Assembly: GCA_050084515.1 (NCBI GenBank)
Contig: CM114273.1
Location: 35,836,001-35,900,000, forward strand
DNA: 64,000 nt
Direction: 5' to 3'
Source of the DNA: Blasia pusilla
Lineage: Eukaryota > Marchantiophyta > Marchantiopsida > Blasiales
Part shown: positions 22,773 through 35,943 of the stretch, in pieces
How positions within the stretch are numbered: the first letter of the stretch is position 1
Layout of the letters: every line of letters starts with the position of its first letter
Program-made: the position numbers and the translations under genes
Notes under the pieces: generated by a model
Told to the model about the DNA's origin: nothing
Database searches by the model: none
Seen by the model: the letters and a program-made list of their open reading frames with translations, nothing else

Positions 22773-25320
22773 TAGGGACTGATTCCATTGACACACGGGA
22801 GGTCACGGTGACTTTTTTATATGTCCAAAACGGTTTCGAACAATTTACGAAGAAAAATATTTTGGTCCGAGTTAATTATTTTCGGTCCTCCATTAAATGA
22901 ACATTAGCTGATGCCATGTTATGCAGGGTTGATATTTAATTTTCTTTATTATCTCTCCTTAATTCAACTTCTTCTCTCAAAATGACATGTGTCGATACCA
23001 TAGAGGACAGGTGTCATCACTTGAAGAGGGTTTCCTCAAACCCCGTCCTCTTTTAATCCTTTCTTTTCTTGTTGCGTTTCTTATCACCTTCCCCTCTTTA
23101 GATGGTGTTGATTTTCATTTTACTTTTGGAGGCTTCTTTTCTTTAAAAAGGAATGATTCATTGGAGAGGTCTTATAAGGTGTCCTTAGGATATAAGATGT
23201 TTGCGATTGTAGAATGGGTGATCTAGAAATATTGAAAAGTTTTTATGAGATGAATCTACATTATTGTGTAAACTTGATGTGTGTAAAATGCCTACAATAC
23301 AACATGCTTTCTAAATTGTTAAGATTAAAGTCTCCAAATAATTTCCTTAGGAAGTCACTTTTTGGTGTTAAGAGATTATACTTTTTTTCATTAAGATAAG
23401 TCAATACTACTAATAAATGGTTTTTAAGAACTTTTGAAAATTCAAAAGTATCTCCAACCTCATTTCTTTTGGGGAAAATAGAACCATATAATCTTGGTTT
23501 ATATCTACAAACGATTTTCATGATTAATTGCTTCAAATTAATCATGAAAATAATTTGAAGCAAACACTAATAGTTGGTCAAATAAGAATAAAGGACAAGA
23601 TGAGTGGCTACTCATAAATTGAACCAAACTTATCAAAGGTAGTGCTTGAGCATGTTGTAGTGCTATCAATATATGTTGTTGACAAGAAGTAGTGACCACA
23701 AAAAGAGAACATGGGTTATAATAAGGGATGAGTTAATGTTTTCAAAGGGACTAGTTAACACGTGTTTTAAAGAAAATATGAAAAGATGCAAGTAAATGTC
23801 CAAAATTACCACTTTATCGAGATAAAACCATTAGTCGCATTTCTTATTGCTTAAATTAACTTCTTGAATCTTGTTACTACATTGCTTAACAAATCTTTAG
23901 CAAGTGCACTTCCACACATCAAGCCAAAACTTATAAGCTCGGCAACCACCACATCACTCACTAAACAAAAGCCACCTTAAGACATTTTTAGGTTAACTTG
24001 TCGATGAGATGTAGTCAGGATATGTATCCGCTCTTGCTCAAATGTGGATAAAAATCAAGATTAAATGTTTCCATTTTCTAATTCTGCTATAACTTTTTTA
24101 ATATTTTAATATTTAATAATAACTATTTTATCAAGTTTAAAAATATTTGTACTATTATTTACACTAAAACTAGATATCTATGTTATTATTGGAGATTTGC
24201 CTTTCATTTTGCAAACTCTTAGCACTCTCAAACCTTTTGAAGTAAATATGATTGCTTCCCTTTTGAACCTATAGGATTGCTCGGAATTCATTGAAGTTGG
24301 CATGTGACAATTTTGAGTTAAAAAATTAGATATCATTTTGGGAGGCTAATGGGATGCACTCATCCCTATTTAACTCATCACTCTCCTTGCCAATCTTTTT
24401 GCATGACCCCCAATGAAAAATATTTTTGAGAAAAAATCCAGCAACATGTGTCAAACATAGGAGTAGTAAAAAAAATTCGTATCCTCCAATTAGTATATAA
24501 ATTTTTTCCTTCCATACACACTAGTGTAAACCCATCTCATTTATTTTTCATAGTTGACTCTCAAAATTTTCAAATGTCATTTTTAATTAATTTTAAGTAA
24601 TCTTGATTACGGCCCTCACAAGAAGTCGACTCCAAGTGCAGAGCTTGCAGAATGCAAGTTACTCTGCACGCTGTCTACGGTAGGATGTGAGTCTTTAACG
24701 GTCGGATGTTAGCATCCGTGTTAATACGAATTCTCCCTCCCGTTAATACACAATAGTATCCTCGATTCGCGTTCTCCGAACCCGCACCGTATTAAAGAAT
24801 TTTGCTGTTACTCCCTATCCATACTGCGGTGTTAGTCCCATCTGTTCAAACTTATTCATATTTCCCAACTCAGTTCTAAAACTCAAAATCCTGAAAAGGG
24901 GTTTATAAATTAATTATAAATAATTTTAATAAATGAAAGAAATGAACAATTTTATTAGTTGAAAGTGCAAAATGAACCATGCCCGCCCGCATTTTATTCT
25001 TACAAGACAACTCAAAAATTAATCATAATATGTTCACCTTTCTAAATACAAGCGGGCCGCTCATCACAGCGGGTCAGTGTGACTGTGACTGATCGAAGAG
25101 AAGATCGTTCACTGTTTGTGATTATGCGGAATGAAGTGTTCTCGTATCGCCGAGTACTTGGGGTCACTATGACCTGGACAAAGGTCGGAAGCCCTAACCC
25201 TAAAGCCCAAGATCTGCAATACAGAGGGCCTTCTCGACTCTGAACAGTGGGAGCGAGCGTCCTGTCTCCTTCCCTAGCATCCCTCACTCACAGCCCACCC
25301 AGCGCAAAGGCTCGGGCTTC
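22773..25320. other. Non-coding spacer
   Basis: Very AT-rich from about 22.8 to 25.0 kb, with short open frames only. It contains a perfect 15-bp hairpin at 23515-23550 (arms TTTTCATGATTAATT and its complement) and an imperfect one near 24635-24670. From about 25.05 kb the composition rises in GC toward the RPS18 promoter. Confidence 0.4.
23515..23550. repeat. Perfect 15-bp hairpin
   Basis: Arms 23515-23529 and 23536-23550 are exact reverse complements with loop GCTTCA. Confidence 0.9.
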
Positions 25321-25323
25321 ATT

Positions 25324-26493
<1,170 letters not shown>

Positions 26494-27430
26494 ACATCAC
26501 TGCTGAATTCCTCTGTGTAGGGTTGCACTTCCTGTCAGTAGCAACTTCGAATCCGCGAATTTAAGGGACGTTGGATACGCCATTACCCAACCTGTAGTTG
26601 TAGGGGTGAGAAATAGAGTTTAGTTTGATCCCTTTTTTTCGTCGCCGTACTCAGTCCACGGATAGCCTGTTGGGTGGCAGTGGATTCCGAATCTGGTTGG
26701 CCAATGCGATGGAACCGCCAAAGGCTGGAAACACCCACTCGTGATCCGCTGTCAGTTCTGAAGGTAAACCGAGTCTTCCCCGGCATCATCACGTCATGTC
26801 TCTGCAGGTTTATCAAAATAGGTTAGAGCTTACTATTGTCATCCTCATCCTGAGGTGAGTGGTGTGTAATCCTCATGCTGGGGCGAGTGGTTTGCAGCCT
26901 ACATAGGTAGAATGAGGCTTGAAAATCCTTCTTCCCCATACAGCATTCCAGCACTCCTGCACCCAGGTGACCATCAGTGATTCCCAACACTCACACAGTG
27001 AGCCTGCCAATTTTGTGCTGGAGAATGCTCTGTGTCTCCGGAATCTTGAGAGGCAGCTCTGTAGGGAATTATTCTCCTGTCAAATTTTTTTCTATGAAGC
27101 AGCCTTTATGAAGACTCTCATGAGAGACTGTAGTCCTTGTACCGACAGATTTGGATGATTGCTGTATGTATGGTTGCACTCGTGTCTTCCCCATAACCTA
27201 TAGATGTGTGGCCAAGTCTCTTGTTTGCGGCAGTCACCTCGAGACATCAGCTCTTGTTTATATGACGTACATCTTCCAGCACCGTCTGCTGGGTTGAAGT
27301 CCGCAACTTAAGATTGTGAAATTTATTTGAAACCACCAATGTCCGAGTGCAAGCAAGAAATCACGTCATTCTCATCCGCAAGTTTAATTCGTCGACATAC
27401 GCGGAAATTCAAGGATCACTTGGATCACTA
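26494..27430. other. Region downstream of RPS18
   Basis: Probably 3' UTR for the first part. A short direct repeat around ATCCTCATCCTGAGGTGAGT (about 26842) recurs in altered form about 30 bp later. No gene was recognised. Confidence 0.35.
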
Positions 27431-27608
27431 AGGACCTGGTCCCATGCGTCCAAGATCGCCAGGACCCGGCCCCAGGGTTCTGGATCTTTCTTGTCGGATG
27501 GACAGCATTCGTGGGACCTGAAACTAATTTTACCTCAAAAATTGGCACCCTGCCAATTCATAGCAATCTATGACTTGGCCAGAAGCCGGGTACATCGGAC
27601 CGGGTCCT
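27431..27608. mobile_element. MITE copy B, same family as copy A
   Basis: Left end AGGACCTGGTCCCATGCG; right end, read in reverse, AGGACCCGGTCCGATG. The interior is related to copy A in inverted orientation, for example CTTTCTTGTCGGATGGACAG here against the stretch near 22725 there. The left flank is TA and the right flank AA. Confidence 0.72.
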
Positions 27609-27924
27609 AAGAGATGACCTTATGATTACCAGCTCAATCTTGTTCCTGAACTAACGCGGTTACTTGGTCATGTTGCGGTGACTCGGGCATCACCTGATTG
27701 ATCAACTATCCTAGAGCATTCAAGTAAGTGTTGAACCCATAGGCATACAAAATGGAGCCCTCTTTTGGGTTTTTAACATTCTTAATCTGCTTAAGAGGGT
27801 TGGGAGGAAACTAATCTTGCTGGAAGATTAACAGGGCTGGAAAGAAATTATGTTTGGATGGGGGCAAGAAGGTGAAAAGGAAGAATACATAGACTAACAA
27901 AAGGCAACAACCATAGCTATTTCA

Positions 27925-28180
27925 CTAAATGGAGAGCATTGACACTAATATGGGTGGTGCCCCACGGAGAGCATTGACACTAACATGGGTGGTAATGGAG
28001 AGCATTCACACTGACATGTGTGGTAATTTGATGGTTGAGAAATTCTTGTGAGGGTTGAGAAATTCGCAGAACAATTTGTATTCTGTAGTGGAGAGCATTG
28101 ACACTAATATGGGTGGTAATTTGACGGTTGAGAAATTCTTTTGAGGGTTGAGGAATCCGCATAACAATTTGCTCTACAGC
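27925..28180. repeat. Short tandem repeat block (GGAGAGCATTGACACTAA unit)
   Basis: The unit starting GGAGAGCATTGACACTAATA and including GGTTGAGAAATTCTT recurs as two longer copies of about 100 bp (from about 28000 and 28092), preceded by truncated copies from 27931. Confidence 0.8.
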
Positions 28181-28229
28181 CTTTGCACTTTGAATTGAGT
28201 ACCAGAGGGGTGGTAATGAACCCAACCAT

Positions 28230-29090
28230 CACTTGAACGAAATAACCTACTCCAACATTTTAGCACATGGAAAGATGCCTCCTAATTAGGAACATGTCTA
28301 GTGAAGGATCCACATGAGCTTCATGTTCTTGAAAATATGGACCTTACCGATCACATTCCCGTGAGACCCCCAAGTCCTGGGTGCATAAAGGTAATGGCCA
28401 TGTGCAATGTGGATCTTTTATATATTGCATATATCATACCAATCTTCTAGGTTTGTTGTAGAAAGCTAGCCCGCAACAATAGATTGTATATTTTGATAGT
28501 AGATTAGGACATGTTGCCCATTGAGTTCTGAAGTTAGATGCCATTACTTTGATATGGAGGAAAAGACAGGAACGTCAATTGAGTATTTTTGAATTTGTCA
28601 CCCACATAAATGGTTGAAGGTGAATAGAGAAGAATATAGATTTTTTGAGTAGAGCCATATGGAAATGCCCCATTTATGTCCGCGGTCATTGCCATCATAT
28701 GCAGGTGAATAATAATTTTTAGGAGTTATTTGTTGGGCATATGGTAGAGTCCATTACCTCGTCCTTGTTTGAAACCATCGGGTAGAAGAAGAGAGGGGAG
28801 TAAGTCACCTCGAGCATCACTTTCCCCTCAACGAACCGCAGAGGAAGCCCCTTGGAACCCTTCGGTGAACCGGAGAGTGAAGAGCCCTCGTGTCCACTAA
28901 ATCGAGTATCGTTACCCCCACCTTTGCGAAGAGCCAGTCCAACGCCTGACAAAGATAGGTGTCTGCCAATATCTAATTCAAGGAAGACACTATTAAGATA
29001 TCCGACCTTTGCTGGAAGTAGACGGGAAGAGGTGGATAACTTTGTATTCACGCGTCAAGATAGTGGATGCTTGTCAAGTTTGGAGGAGGA
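28230..29090. other. Spacer before gypsy copy 2
   Basis: A minus-strand open frame of 110 residues at 29051-28719 and an overlapping plus-strand frame are present, but neither resembles a known family to me. This may be decayed gag or leader sequence of copy 2. Confidence 0.3.
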
Positions 29091-29099
29091 GATGGGCCC

Positions 29100-29720
29100 G
29101 CACGAGGAATATACAAGTATGATGATTGTCAACGGTATGGTCATATATGCATCAGGTGCTTAAACTTACATTCTGAGTTATGTTTAGACCAAGGGCCAGA
29201 GAGGACCAAAGGAAGTTGGCGGTCTTGGTGGGACCCTCCGGTCGTCCACCTCAGATTCATGGCAGGTTGCAGTTTCTAGGATGGTGGAGATACCCGCTAG
29301 ACCCGCAATATAGCCTCCCATTGTTTTACCAGGTGTTGTTTTGTTGGATAACGGGGAAGAGGTCTTGTATTTATTGATTCCAAAAGGCACAATGTTTTTT
29401 CTACGGTGTGGTTTGTTAGATTCGGGAGCGCAACTCGTGATGTTGAGAAAAGCAATATTTACAAGGTTTGGCCTGAGAGGGCCGATGTGGAGTGTTGCCC
29501 ATTTAGGATACACATATCCTTGGGTGGAGCAAGTACGATGCAGTTTGTCATCTCACATGAGGTTTTGGTGAGGATTCGACCAAGATGTCCGTTAGATGAG
29601 TCCATGGTGCCAGCCAAGGCGATAGTGACCGATGCTGAGTCCTATTATATCTTGGTTGGAGGAGTGGTGTTATACCCGATGGGATTTTCCCTCGATTACT
29701 GGGACGAGTCAGCGATTACA
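29100..29720 (+). pseudogene. Gypsy copy 2: CCHC knuckle and aspartic protease, decayed
   Basis: Near 29115-29165 the frame YDDCQRYGHICIRC looks like a damaged zinc knuckle of the gag C-terminus (spacing to Gly-His and the last Cys kept). In the frame starting at 29341, GLLDSGAQLVML (Asp codon at 29419-29421) is the catalytic D-S-G motif of retroelement aspartic proteases, followed by further protease-like sequence to about 29700. It is stop-ridden outside these pieces. The methyltransferase comes next, which shows the domain order for this family. Confidence 0.7.
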
Positions 29721-29889
29721 TGATGGTAGTAAAGTGATGGGCGACTATGCTCGTTACCAATTCAATCCAAGAGTGGAGTGATTGAGCGACGGCCAAGAGA
29801 GATGGCGACTCTCGCAACATTTAGTGACACTGTGACGTGACGTGAGGATTTGATTGAGGGTTATGTCAATGAAGAGGATACGCCCATGA

Positions 29890-30870
29890 CTTACACCCCT
29901 ATTGAGAGGAGTGTTATGGTAGTAGCATCTTTACGTTGAGGAGAGGTGCCTTTGCGTGGCTTGATTGAGGAGCTTCGACGCTTAGCTAATGAGCAGATGC
30001 AGATGGCAAGGAGTGAGGCATTTACAATAGAGTATGATGAGTCAAGGGAACCTGAGGTAGCCGAGAGTGTTATGGTATCATCTTTGGATACCACACCCAT
30101 TATGTGCCGCATCCTAGAAGAGGATATTTTAGTGTTGGATCTCTTTGGAGGGATCAACACTGGATTGGCTGATGTTTTGCAAGAAGTAGTGTGCATGCAA
30201 GAATACTTGTAGGTGGAGCTTAATGAAGGTACAAGGCGTGTCTCACTCTAACATGTGGCGTAGTTACGCCAGAGTTACGTCATTGTTTTCCCGACTTGTT
30301 ATTTGCATTGGCCGTGCAGGGGTACGAGAGTTCTCTATTGAGGTACATTTCTTGTTGGGGGGGTAGGACTTGGATCAGGTGGGGACCATTAATTTGGTCA
30401 TTGGAGGTTGGCTATGTCAACGCCAATCCAGTGCTGGCTGGACAAGGTAGTGGTTTTCCCGACTTGTTATTTGCATTGGCCGTGCAGGGTTAAGAGAGTT
30501 CCCTATTGAGGTACATTTCTTGTTGGGGGCGTAGGACTTGGATCAGGTGGGGACCATTAATTTGGTCATTGCACGTTGGCTATGTCAACGCCAATCCAGT
30601 CCTGGCTGGACAAGGTAGTGGTTTAGCTTACACATGGTCCATGTTATTTTGAGAGATGATGGGGATCTTGCGACACTTGCAGGAACATCAGTTCAATTCT
30701 CCAAGTTACATCTTGGAGAATGTACCGATCTTGGGCGATTCACAGTAATGAGTTGTGACAAGTGCACATCATGTGCGTGCATGGATTAGCCCTATAATAC
30801 TCTTGGATGCGGCAAGCGTAGGTTCATGAGTACATCGTCTTCTTCTATGGTGGGCCAACTTGGTGCCCAC
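29890..30870 (+). pseudogene. Gypsy copy 2: cytosine-5 DNA methyltransferase domain, decayed and partly duplicated
   Basis: An open frame from 29946 reads through a linker (LRGLIEELRRLANEQMQM) into methyltransferase motif I, ILVLDLFGGINTGLADVLQ (about 30128-30184). The motif IV region near 30380-30410 reads INLVIGGWLC, so the Pro before the catalytic Cys has become Leu through CCA to CTA. A 169-bp segment including motif IV occurs twice in tandem. The LENV-like motif VI and the RxxLLWWANLVP motif VIII-like segment (about 30835-30870) follow. The target-recognition and motif IX/X part seen in copy 1 is missing; unrelated sequence starts near 30880. Confidence 0.8.
30285..30622 (+). repeat. Tandem duplication of 169 bp inside the copy-2 methyltransferase
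   Basis: The segment beginning GTTTTCCCGACTTGTTATTT occurs at about 30285 and again 169 bp later, each running to the CTGGACAAGGTAGTGG region. The copies differ at only a few bases. Confidence 0.92.
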
Positions 30871-30879
30871 CATACTTTA

Positions 30880-32465
30880 CATACCACGACTAACAATGAC
30901 TGACGACTACTTTAGACACAAAAACCAAGTCATATTTGTCTAGCAACTAGGCTAACTAGGATGGTCGGCTTAGGTGGAGGTCAATACATGACTTGAGGGT
31001 GTAGTCATGAGTCCATGATTGACACGTCACTTAGATGACATGGAATAATGACACGTCAACGTATGATATGGATAATTTGGTGTGACGTGTCCTTGATGAC
31101 TTGGACTATTTATTGTGACATGTCACCAATGACCTGTACTATGAATATGACTCGTCGAGTCATATTTGTATATTCGTTTAGTTACCACCAATGACTACTG
31201 TAGTTGTGTTTACTTCAACTTGGTGAGAAATTCGTGATCCCCAATCCACAACTAAAAAAACACAAAGGAAGGGCATTTAGTTAGCACCAATCCAAATTCT
31301 GCCCACATGCATTTGCACCATCAACATGAAAAAAAAATCTACTACGTAGTGGAACATGGAGTTGGATTTTCCCGTGGGGATGGTGGATTTTCCGGTGGAG
31401 GACGTAGACATTCGCCACCTAGACGAGTTGAGGGAGACTTGGGGCATGCGGCTAGGATAGCTACTCAGATAGAGGAGTTGCAGCAGCAGATTGTTGCGAT
31501 GGCTACTCGATGCCAGATCACTAACATCGACATTATATGGAGATGGAGATATGGAGAATCATGGTGGGATGTGCGGGGCTGTACAGATGGAGGCAACCGC
31601 TGTTGTTACGACAATCCCCATTTCAGAAGATCATGCAAGAAGTTCCTAAGTTCTACACGACCATTTAACTGTCCATCACAAGAATTATCAATGTCGTCAT
31701 ATGAACCTTCAACATAAGAGGCCATTGTAGGCAAGAGAAGTTACCTTGGTTCATTTCTTGGACAATACGGATCTGATTGCACTTTCCTCCTCATTCGCTC
31801 CATCAGATTGTAGCCTAGAATGCGGCTTTTGGCTGGTGATGATTTTGCTTGACTGTCCATACTCAGGTTTTTTGCACATTATGCATGGCAAGGCCCATTG
31901 AGTGATGTAGGATGAGATGACTATAGAAACTTTGGAAATGAACCATGTACACGTGATGAACTCATACTTACGAGTAATCTAAGTATCACCCTATGCACTC
32001 TCTATGGAACTTCTCCTATTGTTGCTCCGTTCTGGAGCATCTATAAATAGCCCACATATTGAGTAATGAATAGCAATATCTAGTTATTCACTTCACTAGG
32101 TAATAGTATAACAAGAACAAGCACGTAGTGACGTTGAACATGTTCCTTACCACCAGATTGTTGTTGCCATTGCTTCTTTTAGAGGAGAGATCTTCCTCTT
32201 TGCTGATTGAACTATTCCTGCTTCAGAAGTTGGTGTAGGTTCAACAACGACTATAAGTTACCCAAAAAAAGGAAGTCAAATCTATAGTAGTCATGCTGAA
32301 AATAAGAAGTAGTTATAATCATTGAAAATTGGAAGTGGAAGAGTGAAAGAGGACATGCAAGGAATAAATAACATGTAGGTATATGGAAATCTGAAAAATG
32401 GTTACACAATTCATTGCGAATTGGCAATGAATTGTGTAACGACACGCCAATCTTTTGACCATATA
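30880..32465. other. Sequence inserted between methyltransferase and RT of copy 2
   Basis: No homology to the corresponding part of copy 1 (about 560-1450). It contains a 136-residue plus-strand frame (31307-31717) with a Gly/Arg-rich start and a short helical stretch (ATQIEELQQQIVAMATRC), which could be a gag or coiled-coil scrap of another retroelement. It ends close to a perfect hairpin at 32401-32440. Confidence 0.4.
32401..32440. repeat. Perfect 17-bp hairpin
   Basis: Arms 32401-32417 and 32424-32440 are exact reverse complements around GAATTG. Confidence 0.92.
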
Positions 32466-33350
32466 TCCTACAGGGACAGTGATATGGAGAGAGCTCTAAT
32501 TTAGAGTAGGAATTTTCAGAGGATCATGTATAAGATGTTGGCAGGTATGGATTTTACAAGGTGTTATATTGATGACATCGTAGACTTTAGCACCATGATT
32601 GATGAGCATGATGACATTTGGAGGAGGTGCTGCAATGATTGCAGTTACATGGGATGAAGCTAAATCTAGGCAAGTGCAAGTTCTTCTACGACCAAATTGA
32701 GTACTTGGGTCACACAATATATATTGAGGTGGCCTTGACGTTCAACAGAAAAAGGTAGAGGCTATCTCATGCATTCCACGGCCTGCAGATGTGAGTCAAG
32801 TTTGTGCATTCATGGGATTGGAAATTTTTTATGGTCGGTACGTCAAGGATCTCAGCTCGATTGCAAAGCCACTAACCTTAATAACCAAGGTGGATCATGA
32901 ATGGAATTGGAGAGATGAGCAAGAGAGAGAATTTCATTTCCTCAAGGACATGTTGACGTCTACACCTATCTTAAGGAGACCCATTAGGGGGTTTCTTTTC
33001 TAGTTGCATATAAATTGGGGTATGTTGGGTCTTGGAGTGATGCTCATCCAATATAATGATGAGGGTACAGATTTCGTAGTGGCTTACACTAATCATTCGA
33101 ACAACACTACAAAGACAAAGTATAGCTTGTATGAGGATGAGTGCTTGGCTGCATTGTGGGCTATGGCGCATTTTAGGTGTTACTTATTCGGAAATTCCCT
33201 TACCATCATTACTGGTTAACAACCATTTAAGTGGTTGATGGAGCTCTTGAGGTGGGTTCTATTCTTGTAGGAGTATGGTTTTCAGGTGGTACATCCACAT
33301 GGGATGCTCAACCAAGATACAAATAGTTTGAGCTGTAATCCATGCTCGAG
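32465..33350 (+). pseudogene. Gypsy copy 2: RT (internally deleted) and RNase H
   Basis: RT resumes at about 32470 with the segment equivalent to copy-1 position 1463, then jumps to the FQRIMYKMLAGMD-like part, so about 370 bp of RT are missing. YIDDIV remains near 32565-32582. The connection region (CAFMGLEIFYGRYVKDL, 32791-33003) and RNase H (HINWGMLGLGVML and ECLAALWAMAHFRCYL, 33004-33219) follow in decayed frames. The order and spacing match copy 1. Confidence 0.85.
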
Positions 33351-33639
33351 TTAGTGAGATGCAATAGGAGCTCATTGGCATGGAGAGAGTGATGAGGAGA
33401 TGATGTCGGGTTGGCACGAGTCGGCCTATTTGGATTTTCTGGCTATGGAGAGTCAAAGTGTTGGGACTTTGATGGCGACGTCCGATAGAGAGTCCTTAGA
33501 TCCAGAGGCGAGTAAGGATGCCAATAAGGTTGCAGTATCCCGAGCACGGTGGTTGCTAGAGAGTGGGATTGAATCCTACAACAAGCTAGACGGTTCCGTT
33601 AGGAGGGATACATATGTTGCGAGTTTGGGAGGATTGTAG

Positions 33640-35460
33640 AGTAAGCGTAGTGCTTCATACTTTGTAGCAAACACGTTTGGTGTAGCATGCCCACAAGGAG
33701 TTGGATCACTTTGGAGTGAAGCGGACATACAAACTTGCTCCAGATACAATATTGGTGGTGAGGCATGTAGATTGATGTTCAACAATTTGTTGCTAGATGC
33801 ATGGTATGTGATTGAGTTCGGGCATCATTAAATGCTTTGAATCTACTATTGCATCCACTACTGATCATGGATTTTGGTTGCACATGAAGTTTGGATTTTG
33901 CAAGATTGTTATGTGTTGGTGATGGTTGAGCACTGCTCAAAGTAGATAGATTAGGTTTCCTTTCTTGACAAAGCAAGTGAGGGATCTGAAGTAGCATATG
34001 CCTTCCTAGATTGAGTGTTGAGTCATTCTAGCGCACTCGTTGAGATGTCAACAGACCAGGGTATAGAGTTTTATAGGGAATTTCAATCCTTGTATAATTA
34101 GGCACTAATTGACCACCGCACAAATTTGCGAGATCTCGGGTCATTCATCTACGAAATAGATGAATCATTCAGTTATGAAATAACGTAGGAAAATATAACC
34201 AGACTGTGTGCCAGTGCTTGCTATATAAAGATTGCTCCTTGGATTTTTTCGGAACTCTTTGACGCATTCTGAGGCTAATGGATTAGTGGAGAGAGTTGTG
34301 CAGACGGTAGAGAGAGGTTTGTGCAAGTATGGCTTGCAAAGAAGTCACCTAGGAGATTGGGAACTATATTTTCCAAGGTTGGCCATCGATAAGATACATA
34401 TTCAACAAGCACGCATCCTTAGTGTCTTTCTCACTATACTTATTATTTTTTGGTCAAGAGCCTACTTTACCTACGATTATTCGTAAGGTTGCACAAAAAC
34501 AGACAAGTTGGGACATGTCGACAAACATGTACAGCGTGCACCCGAGCCCGCACCCGTTGCGTGGCCCATAACCTAGTCATGGCGCGGGCTGGGGCTTGGG
34601 GGGGTCGATGCGGGCTTCGGGCTGCAAAATTTTATCAAGTGGACCAAATCTTGCAGCCCCAAAGCCCGCCATCTGGGCGTGGTGCGAGCCCAGAGCCCAC
34701 CATACGGGCTGCGGGTGGGCCCCAAGCTTGCGCCTAGCCCATCGTACGGGACCTACACAAGGCTTGAGCCCGCCTAGTCCGCCACGCGGGCCCTGAGCTA
34801 TGGGCTACATAACTGGTGCGGATTTCGGGCGGGCTCGAGTGCGGGCTTGGATGCGGGCCTTGGATACCCATGCACACACGAGCATGGACATATCCGTAGA
34901 AACAAACTTTGTCCACATGCAACCTTGATGATCTTGATATGTGAATGCGAGTTTGTTCTTAGAGGGCTGAGTTGGTAACCATAAATTTTGACCAGCATTA
35001 AAATTTTATCAGGCCATGTAGAAACAAGGTTCAAATCTCTCGGTCTGCTAGGATGCCTCACCTACATACATTACTGCACTTCTACTTGGCACCTATCGTG
35101 ATAATAAACGGCTAGTCTTGCCGTGACCTTATCTTGGATTCTCAAAACTTTTGTCGTTGTCTTGGTCTTTTTTGTGACCCTAGACTCTTTCAATAGAAGT
35201 AAGAATAGGAGAGCACTCATCTTGAGGTGGGCTTCCTACTTAGATGCTTTCAGCAGTTGTTTTGAAAAGTTATGCCCATGGCGTATGAAAAATTGACAAT
35301 TGAGCAACATAGTGATAGTTTGAGGTATGCGACTATTCAGGGAGATGGTTAGGATCGACGATCCAGAGGTTTCATTAAGGAGACTATGTCTACTTATAGT
35401 AGATGGCACCCAGGCGATTGGATATGATCGTAAGGCGCACCATCTTGAGATTATGAAATG
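33640..35460 (+). pseudogene. Gypsy copy 2: integrase, decayed and interrupted
   Basis: Recognisable pieces are HFGVKRTYKLA (about 33710), YVLVMVEHCSK (about 33910), MSTDQGIEFYREFQ (about 34045, second Asp kept, unlike copy 1) and ANGLVERVVQTVERG (34270-34320, catalytic Glu). The frame is then interrupted at about 34489-34927 by a GC-rich element, and the integrase C-terminal part resumes after it with stops. Confidence 0.82.
34489..34927. mobile_element. GC-rich non-autonomous element inside integrase of copy 2
   Basis: The ends are inverted repeats: left AAGGTTGCACAAAAACAGAC, right (read in reverse) CAAGGTTGCATGTGGACAAA. Between them is a GC-rich stretch built of GCGGGC/GCCCGC-containing words. 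The insertion splits the integrase frame. It shares its left end and interior style with the elements at 38817 and 47556. A target duplication is not clear here. Confidence 0.7.
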
Positions 35461-35462
35461 TT

Positions 35463-35747
35463 TTGCCATCTGGTGTTCTCTTATCGGAGGGACGTGATGG
35501 TATGGTTTGGAAAGACTATGTGCGTAATTGTCTGTCATGTCACCTTCCTAACATTGACAGTACAATTGAAACAAGCTTTGTAGTGGTTCATGTAAACTTA
35601 TGTTGCATATTGTGTGGTTTTGTCCATGGTGTAATCACAATGCTAGTTTATGATACTAGATGTTTGAGAGGGTGGTACATGGCATGTTTGACACCTCCTC
35701 TCACTAGGGTTCCTCGAGGACGATGGATGTGCCCTAGATGTACATAG
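35463..35747 (+). pseudogene. Gypsy copy 2: integrase C-terminus fused in frame to a PHD finger
   Basis: A 94-codon open frame runs from the integrase tail (PSGVLLSEGRDGMVWKDYV) through CHLPNIDSTIET into a PHD finger remnant with CCILCG, RGWYMACLTPPLTRVP and GRWMCPRC, then TAG. Two zinc ligands are altered compared with copy 1 (the CDGC pair reads YDTRC, and the WHMAC His is Tyr). Its value is that it proves in-frame fusion of the PHD finger to the polyprotein C-terminus. Confidence 0.8.
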
Positions 35748-35943
35748 AGTAGATACTAGGTAGTCCTAGATCTCGAGTTTTGTCTTTGAGATGGATTTCA
35801 AGAAGGATTTAAGGCAACTAATAATGGGACCACATGAGCACCCGCGCTTTTTGATCTTAGCGTCTGAAAGATGTGTGTCATGATAGGTAGGGATAGATGA
35901 CTATATGGAGTTAGAGGAATCTAACCACCAACTAGAGGGGTGA

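Noticed and set aside
35020-35055. GGTTCAAATC word resembling a tRNA T-arm
   Set aside because: No matching acceptor, D-arm or anticodon stem could be folded around it.
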